DNA from: Pseudorhodoferax sp. Leaf267
Lineage (GTDB): Bacteria > Pseudomonadota > Gammaproteobacteria > Burkholderiales > Burkholderiaceae_C
Direction of reading: 5' to 3'
Assembly (NCBI RefSeq): GCF_001422405.1
Contig: NZ_LMMV01000005.1
Span: forward strand, 62,001 to 126,000
DNA length: 64,000 bases
Shown one piece after another: positions 43,974 to 54,746 of this stretch. The translations under genes were made by a program, and so were the position numbers. How positions within the stretch are numbered: position 1 is the stretch's first letter; each line of letters starts with the position of its first letter. The notes below the pieces were generated by a model that ran no database searches, was not told the DNA's origin, and saw nothing but the letters and a program-made list of their open reading frames with translations.

Positions 43974-45616
43974 GCGCGCTGCACAACGAATGGTGGCGCG
44001 GCGGCGTCATCTACCAGGTCTACCCGCGCAGCTTCGCCGACGGCAACGGCGACGGCATCGGCGACCTGCCCGGCATCACGGCCAGGTTGGAGCACATCGC
44101 CGGCCTGGGTGTCGACGCGGTCTGGCTGTCGCCCTTCTTCAAGAGCCCGCAGAAGGACTTCGGCTACGACGTCAGCGACTACCGCGATGTCGACCCGATG
44201 TACGGCACGCTTGCCGACTTCGACGCGCTCGTGGCCAAGGCGCACGGCCTGGGGCTCAAGGTCATGATCGACCAGGTACTCTCGCACTGCTCCGACCAGC
44301 ACGCCTGGTTCGCCGAGAGCCGCGCCAGCAAGGGCAACCCCAAGGCCGACTGGTTCGTCTGGGCCGATGCGAAGCACGACGGAACGCCACCCAACAACTG
44401 GCTCAGCGTGTTCGGCGGCAGTGCCTGGCAATGGGACACGCGGCGCTGCCAGTACTACCTGCACAACTTCCTGGTCAGCCAGCCCGACCTGAATCTCCAC
44501 AACCCCGAGGTGCAGGACGCACTGTTGGCCGAGGTGCGCTTCTGGCTGGAACGCGGCGTGGACGGCTACCGGCTGGACGCGATCAACTTCTGTTGCCACG
44601 ACCGGCAACTGCGCGACAACCCTGGCCGCGGCGCGCCCGCGCATGTGGACCCGACCGCCCCCGCCGCCAACCCGTATTCATGGCAGGTGCACCAGTACGA
44701 CAAGAGCCAGCCCGAAGCGCTGGACTTTTTGCGCCGGCTGCGCAAGTTGGTGGATGCATACGCCGACACCACCATGGTCGGCGAGATCGGCGACGAGGCC
44801 GGCCTGCGCCTGATGGCCGAGTACACGGGCGGGGGCGACAAGCTGCACATGGCCTATTGCTTCGACCTGCTGGGCCCGGTGTTCGATGCGCCCTATGTGC
44901 ACGGGCTGCTGACCAGCCTGCACGACCAGATCGCCGACGGCTGGCCCTGCTGGGCCATCTCCAACCACGACTGCGTGCGCGTGGCAACGCGCTGGGGCGG
45001 CAAGACGCCCGCCCCGGCGCTGCTGCGCCAGGTCGCCGCGCTGCTGCTGACGCTGCGCGGCAGCGCCTGCATCTACCAGGGCGAGGAACTCGGCCTGCCC
45101 GAGGCCGACATCGCACTGGCCGACCTGCAGGACCCCTACGGCATCACGATGTGGCCCGAATTCAAGGGCCGCGACGGCTGCCGCACGCCCATGGCCTGGC
45201 AGGCCGATGCGCCCGACCTGGGCTTTGGCAGCGGCGCCGCCAAGCCCTGGCTGCCGCTGGCTGAAAGCCACCGCGCGCTGGCCGCAGACCGGCAGCAGGC
45301 CGACCCCGGCTCGCTGCTGCACCACTACAGGCGCCTGCTGCAGTGGCGCCGCACGCAGCCCGCGCTGGTGGCCGGCGCCATGGCGCTGCTGCCGCTGCAG
45401 GGCGATGTGCTGGCCTTCGAGCGCTCGCAGGGCGCGCAGCGCCTGCTGTGCGTCTTCAACATCAGTGAGCAGGCCGCGCGCTACGAGGTCGCGGCCACCC
45501 ACTGGGAGCTGGCCCCAGACGCGCCCGCCACCACGCCGGGCACAAGCCGCGACGGCAACGCCCTCTGGCTGGCGCCGCACGCCACCGCCTTCCTCACGCT
45601 TCGCACCCCGGATTGA
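43970..45616 (+). CDS. GH13 alpha-glucosidase
   Basis: 548 residues. Cytoplasmic (no signal peptide) enzyme of the oligo-1,6-glucosidase/alpha-glucosidase branch of GH13. Conserved regions: [29 protein letters not shown]-like [13 protein letters not shown], the nucleophile Asp203 in [10 protein letters not shown], acid/base Glu272 in MVGEIGDE and Asp334 in ISNHDCVR. The [18 protein letters not shown] opening is standard. It hydrolyses imported alpha-glucosides to glucose. The gene overlaps the permease gene by ATGA and is followed by the transporter ATPase, so it is part of the uptake operon. Confidence 0.92.
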   Translation: MSALHNEWWRGGVIYQVYPRSFADGNGDGIGDLPGITARLEHIAGLGVDAVWLSPFFKSPQKDFGYDVSDYRDVDPMYGTLADFDALVAKAHGLGLKVMIDQVLSHCSDQHAWFAESRASKGNPKADWFVWADAKHDGTPPNNWLSVFGGSAWQWDTRRCQYYLHNFLVSQPDLNLHNPEVQDALLAEVRFWLERGVDGYRLDAINFCCHDRQLRDNPGRGAPAHVDPTAPAANPYSWQVHQYDKSQPEALDFLRRLRKLVDAYADTTMVGEIGDEAGLRLMAEYTGGGDKLHMAYCFDLLGPVFDAPYVHGLLTSLHDQIADGWPCWAISNHDCVRVATRWGGKTPAPALLRQVAALLLTLRGSACIYQGEELGLPEADIALADLQDPYGITMWPEFKGRDGCRTPMAWQADAPDLGFGSGAAKPWLPLAESHRALAADRQQADPGSLLHHYRRLLQWRRTQPALVAGAMALLPLQGDVLAFERSQGAQRLLCVFNISEQAARYEVAATHWELAPDAPATTPGTSRDGNALWLAPHATAFLTLRTPD

Positions 45617-45629
45617 CAGGAGACTTCCG

Positions 45630-46829
<1,200 letters not shown>

Positions 46830-46885
46830 CGCCAGCGCCCGGCCGCGGTGCGCTGCGCACCGCCCCTTTCACTTCGACTGAGTTC

Positions 46886-49294
46886 ATGACCGACACCGAA
46901 ACCTCCCCGCTGGGGGTGGCTCCCTGGAGCCTGCCCGAATCGCGCTTCGACCCCGCGCGCGCGCCCCTGCACGAGACCCTGTTCTGCCTGGGCAATGGCC
47001 GCATCGGCCTGCGCGGCGCGCACGAAGAAGCGCACTGGCCCGGCACCGAGCAGGACGCCACCTACCTGAACGGCTTTCACGACGTCGAAGACATCGCCTA
47101 TGCCGAAAACGCCTACGGCCTGGCCCGCCACCACCAGTTCCTGGTGGCCGTGCCCAACGCCAAGGCCATCGGCTGGCAGATCGACGACGAGCGCTTCGAC
47201 CCGCGCACCGGCGCCATCGAGGACTACCAGCGCGCCCTGGACTTCCGCACCGGCCTGCTCACCCGCAACTTCACATGGGTTTCGCCGCAGGGCCGGCGCG
47301 TGGCGGTGCGCAGCACGCGCCTGGTGAGCCTGGAGCGCGAATCGATCTGCGCGCTGCGGTATGAGCTGCAGGTGCTGGACGGGCCGGCGCGCATCGTCGT
47401 GGAGTCCTTCATCGACGCGCGGGCGCACGAGATGGAGGTCAGCGACGATCCGCGCGTGGGCTCGGCGAACGCCGCCAAATCGCTGGTCGAAGTCTCGGCC
47501 GAACGGCGCGCGCAGCAGGTGCAACTGATCCACCGCACCAAGCGCAGCGAGCTGTATGTGGCCAGCTTCATGCACAACAGCGCCGAGGGCTCGCAAGGCG
47601 CCATCGCCGCGCACGACGCCGGCACCACGGCCTGCCTGGGCCACCGCTTCGAGGCCGAGCTCATGCAGGGCGAGAGCCTGCGGCTGGACAAGGTCTTCGG
47701 CCTCATGAGCTCGCAGCACGCGCCTGCGGCCGACGTGCCGGCGCTGCTCGGCCGCGCCGTGGAGCAGGCGGTGGAGGCCGGGTTCGCACAGCTGTGCGCG
47801 GAGCAGCAGGCCTACCTGGCGCGCTTCTGGCAGGACGCCGACATCGAGATCGAGGGCGACGACGCGCTGCAGCAAGGCATGCGCTTCAACCAGCTGCATC
47901 TGCTGCAGTCGGTGGGCCGCGACGGCCGCACCAACATCGCGGCCAAGGGCGTGACCGGCAGCGGCTACGACGGCCATTACTTCTGGGACACCGAGATCTA
48001 CGTGTTCCCCATGCTGCTGCACACGCAGCCACAGATCGCGCGCCGCCTGCTGGAGTTCCGCTACCACACGCTGGACGCCGCCCGCGCGCGCGCGCGCGAG
48101 ATGGCGCATGCCCAGGGCGCGCTGTTCCCGTGGCGCACGATCAACGGGCCGGAATGCTCGTCCTACTTCCCGGCTGGCACGGCGCAGTACCACATCAACG
48201 CCGACATCGCGTTCGCCGTCAAGCGCTACTGGGAGGCCACCGGCGACGACGCCTTCATGCTGGCCCACGGCGTGGAACTGGTGTTCGAGACCGCGCGCAT
48301 CTGGATGGGCCTGGGCCACTTCCAGGACGGCCGCTTCGAGGACGGCAGCACGCGCCGCTATTGCATCCACACCGTGACGGGCCCGGACGAATACACGGCG
48401 CTGGTCGACAACAACTTCTACACCAACGCGATGGCGCAGATGCACCTGGCCTTCGCGGTGGAGCTGGTGCAGTGGATGGCGCAGCAGCATGCCGGCACGC
48501 TGCTGCAGCTGCAGTTGCGCATCGGCCTGGACCTGCGCGAAGCCGAGACCTGGCAGGAAGCCGCGCGGCGCATGTATCTGCCCTACGACGGCGCGCTCGG
48601 CGTGCACCCGCAGGACGATGGCTTCCTGGCCAAGCCGCGCTGGGGCTTTGACACCGGCAGCGACGACGCGACCGCCCAGCGCCCGCTGCTGCTGCACTAC
48701 CACCCGCTGGTGATCTACCGCCACCAGATCTGCAAACAGGCCGACGTGCTGCTGGCCCTGCTGCTGCTGGGCGAGCAGTTCAGCCTGGCGGACAAGCGCC
48801 GCGACTTCGACTACTACGAGCCGATCACCACGCACGACTCCTCGCTGTCGCGCTGCATCTTCGGCATCGTGGCCTCGGAGGTCGGCTACCACGCCAAGGC
48901 CTACGATTACTTCGCGGCCGGTGCACGCGCAGACCTGGACGACCACCACCACAACACGCGCCACGGCGTGCACACGGCCGCCATGGCCGGTGCCTGGCTC
49001 GGCGTGGTGGCGGGCTTCGCCGGCCTGCGCATGCACAAGCGCATGCCGACTTTTGCGCCCACGCTGCCCGCGCACTGGCAGCGATACGGCTTCAAGTTGC
49101 GGCTCGCTGGCGTGCAACTGCAGCTCAGCGTGGACGCCGAGTCCTGCACCTACCGGCTGCTCGAAGGCGGCTGGCTCGCGCTGCGCCACTGCGGCCAGAC
49201 CGTCGTGCTGGGCGGCGAGCGCACCGAAATGCGCCTGCCACTGGCCACGCGCCCCCCCGTCCTGGCCGTGCCCGCAGTGGCCCACCCCGCCTGA
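46886..49294 (+). CDS. GH65 disaccharide phosphorylase (maltose/kojibiose/trehalose type)
   Basis: 802 residues. Inverting phosphorylase that splits an alpha-linked glucosyl disaccharide with phosphate to beta-glucose 1-phosphate and glucose. Opening LFCLGNGRIGLRGAHEE and GFHDVEDIAYAENAYG are family marks. (alpha/alpha)6 barrel with GYDGHYFWDTEIYVFPMLLHTQP, TGPDEYTALVDNNFYTN carrying the general acid Glu502, and RHQICKQADVLLALLLLGEQF with the phosphate-binding region. The following pgmB gene uses beta-glucose 1-phosphate. Exact linkage (maltose, kojibiose, nigerose or trehalose) cannot be read. Confidence 0.88.
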   Translation: MTDTETSPLGVAPWSLPESRFDPARAPLHETLFCLGNGRIGLRGAHEEAHWPGTEQDATYLNGFHDVEDIAYAENAYGLARHHQFLVAVPNAKAIGWQIDDERFDPRTGAIEDYQRALDFRTGLLTRNFTWVSPQGRRVAVRSTRLVSLERESICALRYELQVLDGPARIVVESFIDARAHEMEVSDDPRVGSANAAKSLVEVSAERRAQQVQLIHRTKRSELYVASFMHNSAEGSQGAIAAHDAGTTACLGHRFEAELMQGESLRLDKVFGLMSSQHAPAADVPALLGRAVEQAVEAGFAQLCAEQQAYLARFWQDADIEIEGDDALQQGMRFNQLHLLQSVGRDGRTNIAAKGVTGSGYDGHYFWDTEIYVFPMLLHTQPQIARRLLEFRYHTLDAARARAREMAHAQGALFPWRTINGPECSSYFPAGTAQYHINADIAFAVKRYWEATGDDAFMLAHGVELVFETARIWMGLGHFQDGRFEDGSTRRYCIHTVTGPDEYTALVDNNFYTNAMAQMHLAFAVELVQWMAQQHAGTLLQLQLRIGLDLREAETWQEAARRMYLPYDGALGVHPQDDGFLAKPRWGFDTGSDDATAQRPLLLHYHPLVIYRHQICKQADVLLALLLLGEQFSLADKRRDFDYYEPITTHDSSLSRCIFGIVASEVGYHAKAYDYFAAGARADLDDHHHNTRHGVHTAAMAGAWLGVVAGFAGLRMHKRMPTFAPTLPAHWQRYGFKLRLAGVQLQLSVDAESCTYRLLEGGWLALRHCGQTVVLGGERTEMRLPLATRPPVLAVPAVAHPA

Positions 49295-49333
49295 TTTCTC
49301 ACCTGCCACACCACCACAAGAAAGCTCGCCACC

Positions 49334-49996
<663 letters not shown>

Positions 49997-50142
49997 CGTC
50001 CGCACCGCTGCCTCTCCCACAAGAACAGAAAAGGAGACACCCCCACGAAAGCAGTCCACGCCCGCCACCGACCGACGTCACGACCGGCCGGCGCCCCTGC
50101 ACGCGCCGGCCTCATCCCCCAAAAAGATCCGAGGAGATTTCC

Positions 50143-51399
50143 ATGATCACCCATCCCTTGACCCGCACGGCCGCGGCAGCCGCCGCGCTGCTGCTGGGCG
50201 CCGTTCCCCTGCTGGCCCAGGCCCAGGACAAGGCCGACCCCACCAAAGAATTCGTCCAGAAGGTCAACAACGCGACCGGCCTGGAGTTCTGGGGCTATGC
50301 ACGCAGCGGCTTCTACGTGGGCCACAAGGACCAGGGCCGTCTGCGCGGCAACTATTCGCTGGGCGGCGATCTGCACAAGTACCGCCTGGGCAACGAAGGC
50401 GACCACTACATCGAGTTCGGCATCGGCAAGCGCTTCGACCTGGGCGACGGGCTCAAATGGGGCGTGTTCTACATGCCCAAGATCTACAACGGCGACACCG
50501 GAACGGCCCAGGCCTACGCCACCATGACCGGCATCTTCGACAACAGCGCGACGCTGTGGGCCGGCCAGCGCTTCCACCGCATCCAGGACGTGCACATCGT
50601 CGACAACTGGGTCATGGAAGACGGCGACAACTACGGCGCCGGCATCGACGACATCCCGATGTTCGGCGTGGGCACCCTGAACGTGGCGCTGCACACCTCG
50701 GACTCGTTCGACAACAAGGCCGGCAACGTGAACGACGCCAAGCGCGTGAACCTGCAGTGGCGCAAGATCCCGACCAACCCGGGCGGCAGCATCACGCTGA
50801 CCGCGGGCCTGATCTCTGGCGACTTCGCCAGGGGCAGCGACGGCGGCGCTCTCGGCATCGTGCACAACCAGAAGGACTTCCTCGTCAAGGGCCTGAACAA
50901 CTCGCTGATGTTGCAGGCCTCCACGGGCCATTCGGACATCCGCGGCAAGTTCAGCGGGCTGGACGTGGACGGCACTTCGTTCGGGGGCGCCAAGCAGCGC
51001 CGCATCCTGGACGTGGTGGACTTCCAGCTCGGCAAGCTCGGCGGCCAGGCCCTGATCGGCTACCAGACCATCGACCCGGACGACGGCGGCGACATCAAGG
51101 ACTTCAGCCTGGGCGGCCGCGTGAGCTACGGCATCGCCAAGCGCACCAAGCTGCTGGCCGAGATCGCGACCACGCAGCGCAAGGTGGACGGCGAAGCCAA
51201 CCGCCGGCTGAACAAGGGCACGGTGGCCGTGGCCTTCGCGCCCAACACCGACTTCTGGACGCGCCCGGAATTCCGCATCTACTACACGCACGCCAACTGG
51301 AACAACGCCGCGCGCCTGGCTGCCGCCAACTCCTACGGCTTCGGTGGCAAGCGCAACAACAACACCTTCGGCGTGCAGATGGAAGTGTGGTGGGAATGA
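50143..51399 (+). CDS. lamB: LamB-type maltoporin / carbohydrate porin
   Basis: 418 residues. Signal peptide up to AQAQ, then a short coil region (ADPTKEFVQKVNNATGLEFWGYARSGFYVGHKDQG) and an 18-strand beta-barrel with the LamB marks LGNEGDHYIEFGIGKRF, ATMTGIFDNSATLWAGQRFHRIQDVHIVDNW, and the C-terminal aromatic end VWWE. Outer-membrane entry for maltodextrins or other alpha-glucosides. Stands 146 bp after pgmB, in the same direction; a separate promoter is possible. A terminator follows. Confidence 0.93.
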   Translation: MITHPLTRTAAAAAALLLGAVPLLAQAQDKADPTKEFVQKVNNATGLEFWGYARSGFYVGHKDQGRLRGNYSLGGDLHKYRLGNEGDHYIEFGIGKRFDLGDGLKWGVFYMPKIYNGDTGTAQAYATMTGIFDNSATLWAGQRFHRIQDVHIVDNWVMEDGDNYGAGIDDIPMFGVGTLNVALHTSDSFDNKAGNVNDAKRVNLQWRKIPTNPGGSITLTAGLISGDFARGSDGGALGIVHNQKDFLVKGLNNSLMLQASTGHSDIRGKFSGLDVDGTSFGGAKQRRILDVVDFQLGKLGGQALIGYQTIDPDDGGDIKDFSLGGRVSYGIAKRTKLLAEIATTQRKVDGEANRRLNKGTVAVAFAPNTDFWTRPEFRIYYTHANWNNAARLAAANSYGFGGKRNNNTFGVQMEVWWE

Positions 51400-51439
51400 T
51401 GTGAAGACGGCCTCCGCCTGAGAGGGCGGGGCATTTGGT

Positions 51440-51473
51440 GCCGCCTCGGCCTCCGGCCGCAGGCGGCTTTTTC
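51440..51473 (+). terminator. Intrinsic terminator after lamB
   Basis: GCCGCCT (51440-51446) pairs with AGGCGGC (51461-51467), enclosing a second CGG/CCG pairing, followed by TTTTTC. It ends the alpha-glucoside operon. Confidence 0.75.
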
Positions 51474-51485
51474 TTGCCCGCGCAC

Positions 51486-51839
51486 GGTCCCGGGCCAGAC
51501 CCGATGCCGGTGCGCAGGGCCTTCGGGCAGCGGCGAGACACTGGACTTCGGCCAGATGCTCACGCGCACCTACACCGACGGCATCCTCGTGCTGCACCAA
51601 GGCCGCGTGGTCTACGAGAAGTATTTCGGCGCGCCACGCCGGAGCGCCCTGGCGACGCCACGGTGCGCCAGGTGATGGACATGACGATTGGCGTCAGGTA
51701 TTCGGAGAACTACGCCGATCCAAAGACCGAGATGGTGATCGTGCGCTACGCGGCGCACCCGATCGGGGCGAATGCCGGCAACGATCCGCTGACGCTTCCG
51801 GCGTTCCATGCGGTGGCAACGGCGTTGATGGCGCCGTGA
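51486..51839 (+). pseudogene. Broken serine hydrolase (beta-lactamase fold, NylB-like)
   Basis: Pieces of one protein remain in different frames. The start region YTDGILVLHQGRVVYEKYFGA is readable from about 51569. MDMTIGVRYSENYADPKTE follows after a frame shift near 51640. The C-terminal VRYAAHPIGANAGNDPLTLP...FHAVATALM is joined directly to the middle fragment. The catalytic SxxK region and central domain are missing. The gene is non-functional. The remaining part of the 543-bp gap to 51943 shows no other gene. Confidence 0.7.
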
Positions 51840-51942
51840 CCAGGCCGCACAGAGGCATCACAGGTTCAGAACTCCACCCGCGCCACGCTGTCGTGGCCGC
51901 CCTTGGCATCCTTCCCGACCACCGCCGGCGGCGGTGAAAGTG

Positions 51943-52221
51943 TCAGCCCACCAGGCGCTGGCGCACGACGAGAGAGATGGAGACCAGTCCTGCGCAGAGG
52001 CTGGTGTGCCCGCTGAGTGTCACCAGCCCCAGGCTCCATCCCTGTGCGCGCACTGCAGCCAGCAGGGCCAGCAGCAGCGCGGCCCAGCCCGCGCTGCGCA
52101 GCGCGAGCGTGGTGCGGCGTGGCAACGGGCGTTTGAACAGATCTTCCTGATGCCGCTCCATGGCCAGCGCCAACGCCGCAAAGCCCAGCAGCGACAGCGT
52201 GAAGACGGCGAGATGCGTCAT
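51943..52221 (-). CDS. DUF3325-family membrane protein
   Basis: 92 residues from ATG 52221. Three membrane segments (LAVFTLSLLGFAALALAM, a middle one, and LVTLSGHTSLCAGLVSISLVV) with the motif MERHQEDLF after the first, typical of DUF3325. In other proteobacteria it forms an operon with DUF3649 and PepSY-TM genes near TonB-dependent siderophore receptors. The start overlaps the stop of the PepSY gene (ATGA). Function unknown, possibly iron-siderophore handling. Confidence 0.85.
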   Translation of the reverse strand: MTHLAVFTLSLLGFAALALAMERHQEDLFKRPLPRRTTLALRSAGWAALLLALLAAVRAQGWSLGLVTLSGHTSLCAGLVSISLVVRQRLVG

Positions 52222-53825
52222 GCGCCCTCCCCGACCGCATCGCCCGCCAAGGGGCGTGCAGCCGCAGCGCGCCGGGCCGGCCGCGCCTTGGGTTGGTGCC
52301 GCGCCGTGCGCAGGGCCAGCGTCGCGTGCAGCGCGGCCAGCGCCAGCAGCGTGAGCTCCAGGCCGGCGAAGGCCCAGTCGCCCTGGGCCAGGCTGGTCCA
52401 CAGCGGCCGCTCGGTCGTGAAGACGTTGAGCACGGGCAGCAGCGCCAGCAATGCCGTGGCCGCCCACAGCTGCTCGATCCAGGCGCGCCTGGCGGGCCGC
52501 AGCACGGCATGCAGCAGCGTCGCGGCCCAGACCATGAAGAACAGGTGGATCTCCCATTCGCTGCGCGCGGTCATGGTGGTCGGCAGCAGCCGGTTGCCCC
52601 ACAGGAAGGACGCCATCGCGATCGACAGCCCGGCGATGGCGGCGATGTTGAGCCGCTCCACGAGCCGCAAGCCAAGATAGGGCTTGTCCGGGTCGGGCAG
52701 CTGCGCGCGGCGCTTGACGGTCCACATCACGAGGCCCGTGCCCACCATGGCCGTGCCGGCCAGGCTCACGAGGAAGTACAGCCAGCGCGTGGTGGTGTCG
52801 GAGAAGCGCCCCAGGTGCAGCGCGTACAGCACGCCGCGCGTCTCGGCCGCGGGGCCCACGTGGTCCTTGGCCCCGACCAGCTGGCCAGTCGTTCCGTCGA
52901 ACAGCAGGTACTGCGGGCTGTACGACACGCGGCCGACCTCGCTGCGCACCACGGTCACGCGGGCCGCGGCGTCGCCGCCGTGGTGGACGGTGATGCGGCC
53001 CACGCTGCCCGCGCCCCAGCGCACCTCGGCCTCGCGCACCATGTCGGCCACGGGCGCCAGCGGCGCGGCCTGGCCCGTGGGCTTGCCGGCCTGCACGAAC
53101 GCGCTGAGCGCGGCATTCATGGCGCGCCGCTCGGCCTGGCTCTTGAATGCCGCGTCGCCGCCCCAGGGCATGTACAGCAACATCAAGGTGATCAGCCCCG
53201 AGTAGGTGATCATGAAATGGAAGGGCAGGCCGAACACCGACAGCATGTTGTGCGCGTCCAGCCAGGAGCGCTGGCCCTTGCCCCAGCGGAAGGTGAAGAA
53301 GTCGATGAAGATCTTCTTGTGCGTGACCACGCCGCTGACGATGGCCACCAGCATGAACATGCCGCAAAAGCCCGCCAGCCAGCGGCCCCAGAGCACCGGC
53401 ATGTAGTGGAAGTTGAAGTGGAATCGGTAGAAGAAGTCGCCGCCGCCGGTTGCGCGCGCCTGCACCTGGCGGCCGCTCACCGCATCGAAGGTGGCGCGCT
53501 CGAAGCCGCGCCGGCCGTCGACGGCAGGCACGCGCCAGAACGCGTCCACCGTGGGGTTGCGCGCATCCGGCAGGCCGAAGCTCCACTGCGGGCTGCCGGG
53601 CGCCGCCGCGGCCATGGCGCCGGCCATGGTCTGGGCGACCGTGGCGGCGTCGGGCAGCGGCTGCTGCGCAGGCAGCTCCGGCCGCATCCAGCCCGAGATC
53701 TCGTCGCGGAAATAGGAGACCGTGCCGGTCAGGAACATGGCGTACAGCAGCCAGCCGACCAAGAGGCCAGTCCAGATGTGCAGGTCCGACATGGTTTGCC
53801 GAAGGCCGGGCGCTTTCGCACTCAT
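52218..53825 (-). CDS. PepSY-associated membrane protein, siderophore-reductase-like
   Basis: 535 residues from ATG 53825, overlapping the DUF3649 stop by four bases. Four or five membrane segments: DLHIWTGLLVGWLLYAMFLTGTVSYF, GRWLAGFCGMFMLVAIVSGVV, MITYSGLITLMLLYM, and several near the C-terminus (WLYFLVSLAGTAMVGTGLVMW, LFFMVWAATLLHAVL). Between the second and third comes KKIFIDFFTFRWGKGQRSWLDAHNMLSVFGLPFHFMITYSG, where conserved His may bind heme. Relatives act in inner-membrane reduction of iron from siderophores. Confidence 0.87.
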   Translation of the reverse strand: MSAKAPGLRQTMSDLHIWTGLLVGWLLYAMFLTGTVSYFRDEISGWMRPELPAQQPLPDAATVAQTMAGAMAAAAPGSPQWSFGLPDARNPTVDAFWRVPAVDGRRGFERATFDAVSGRQVQARATGGGDFFYRFHFNFHYMPVLWGRWLAGFCGMFMLVAIVSGVVTHKKIFIDFFTFRWGKGQRSWLDAHNMLSVFGLPFHFMITYSGLITLMLLYMPWGGDAAFKSQAERRAMNAALSAFVQAGKPTGQAAPLAPVADMVREAEVRWGAGSVGRITVHHGGDAAARVTVVRSEVGRVSYSPQYLLFDGTTGQLVGAKDHVGPAAETRGVLYALHLGRFSDTTTRWLYFLVSLAGTAMVGTGLVMWTVKRRAQLPDPDKPYLGLRLVERLNIAAIAGLSIAMASFLWGNRLLPTTMTARSEWEIHLFFMVWAATLLHAVLRPARRAWIEQLWAATALLALLPVLNVFTTERPLWTSLAQGDWAFAGLELTLLALAALHATLALRTARHQPKARPARRAAAARPLAGDAVGEGA

Positions 53826-54148
53826 GGCGCGGCCCCGTGCCAGTACGGCCAAGCCGCCAGCAGCAACGGCGCGGCCGCCACCAGCAGGCCCGCCCAGGCC
53901 CGGCGCGCGCTGCGCACGGCGAACACCCAGACCACCGCGCCGGCATAGACCAGGAAGCTCAGCAGCATCCCCGTCAGCACGGCCTCGGATCGGGACAGCG
54001 GCAGCGCCAGCGTGGCCACGGACGTGAGCGCCGCCAGCGCATAGCCGCCGAACAGCGCGGCCACGATGCGGGACAGCAAGGGGCCGTTACGATAAAGAGG
54101 AAGGGGGGCGCGCGCAGCCACGAGCAGACCTCGAACGGAATGGAGCAA
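53822..54148 (-). CDS. DUF3649-family membrane protein
   Basis: 108 residues. Three membrane segments (LSRIVAALFGGYALAALTSVATLALPLSR, AVLTGMLLSFLVYAGAVVWVFAV, and AWAGLLVAAAPLLLAAW), with SRSEAVLTGMLLSF as the family mark. First of the DUF3649-PepSY-DUF3325 operon. The usual TonB-dependent receptor is not in the preceding 250 bp, which hold no gene. Confidence 0.82.
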   Translation of the reverse strand: MLHSVRGLLVAARAPLPLYRNGPLLSRIVAALFGGYALAALTSVATLALPLSRSEAVLTGMLLSFLVYAGAVVWVFAVRSARRAWAGLLVAAAPLLLAAWPYWHGAAP

Positions 54149-54243
54149 CTAGGACAGGGGCGCCGTCGACGGCCCGGTCTGGCTGCGGCTTGACCTGGGA
54201 GTGCGAAAAGCGACGGAACGGGCGCCGAGTATAGGTTCTGGAT

Positions 54244-54256
54244 GCGAACAGTTCGC
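54244..54256 (+). promoter_or_regulatory. Palindrome in the PepSY-trio / PRC-barrel gap
   Basis: GCGAAC-A-GTTCGC is a perfect inverted repeat with one central base, near the middle of the 250-bp divergent gap. It does not look like a Fur box. It could be a binding site for a regulator of either side. Confidence 0.3.
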
Positions 54257-54398
54257 GTTGTCGCCCTGGCGCCGACGCAGGTTTGGCCGCGCTCCTACGG
54301 CCGGGCCACGCCGCCGACCACAGCGCCCAGCCCGGGGTGTGACCACACTGAAATCCTGAGGCCGGTCACCTCGATCGGCCAGCCAACAGGAGAACACC

Positions 54399-54737
54399 AT
54401 GGGCAATCCCGTCATCTCGTCCGACAAGGTCGAAGGCACCACCGTCTACAGCCCGGACGGCGGCAAGCTGGGCAGCATCGACAACCTCATCATCGACAAG
54501 CGCTCGGGCCAGGTGCGCTATGCCGCGCTGGAGTTTGGCGGCTTCCTGGGCATGGGCACCGACCGCTACCCCATCCCCTGGAGCATGCTGACCTACGACA
54601 CCAACCTGGACGGCTATGTTGTGCCTCTGCAGCAGGACCAGCTGGAACAGGCACCGCGCTACGACAAGGCCGAGTCGCCCGAATACACCGACGAATACGG
54701 CCGCCGCGTCTACGACCACTACGGCGTGACCTGGTAA
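54399..54737 (+). CDS. PRC-barrel domain protein
   Basis: 112 residues. PRC-barrel with ISSDKVEGTTVYSPDGGKLGSIDNLIID then RSGQVRYAALEFGGFLGMGTDRYPIPWSML. The C-terminal YTDEYGRRVYDHYGVTW extends it. Such stand-alone PRC-barrel proteins are common in stress regulons and photosynthetic bacteria, binding unknown partners. ATG 54399 has AACAGGAGAACACC upstream, a strong ribosome site. Confidence 0.88.
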   Translation: MGNPVISSDKVEGTTVYSPDGGKLGSIDNLIIDKRSGQVRYAALEFGGFLGMGTDRYPIPWSMLTYDTNLDGYVVPLQQDQLEQAPRYDKAESPEYTDEYGRRVYDHYGVTW

Positions 54738-54746
54738 GGCCCGCCG

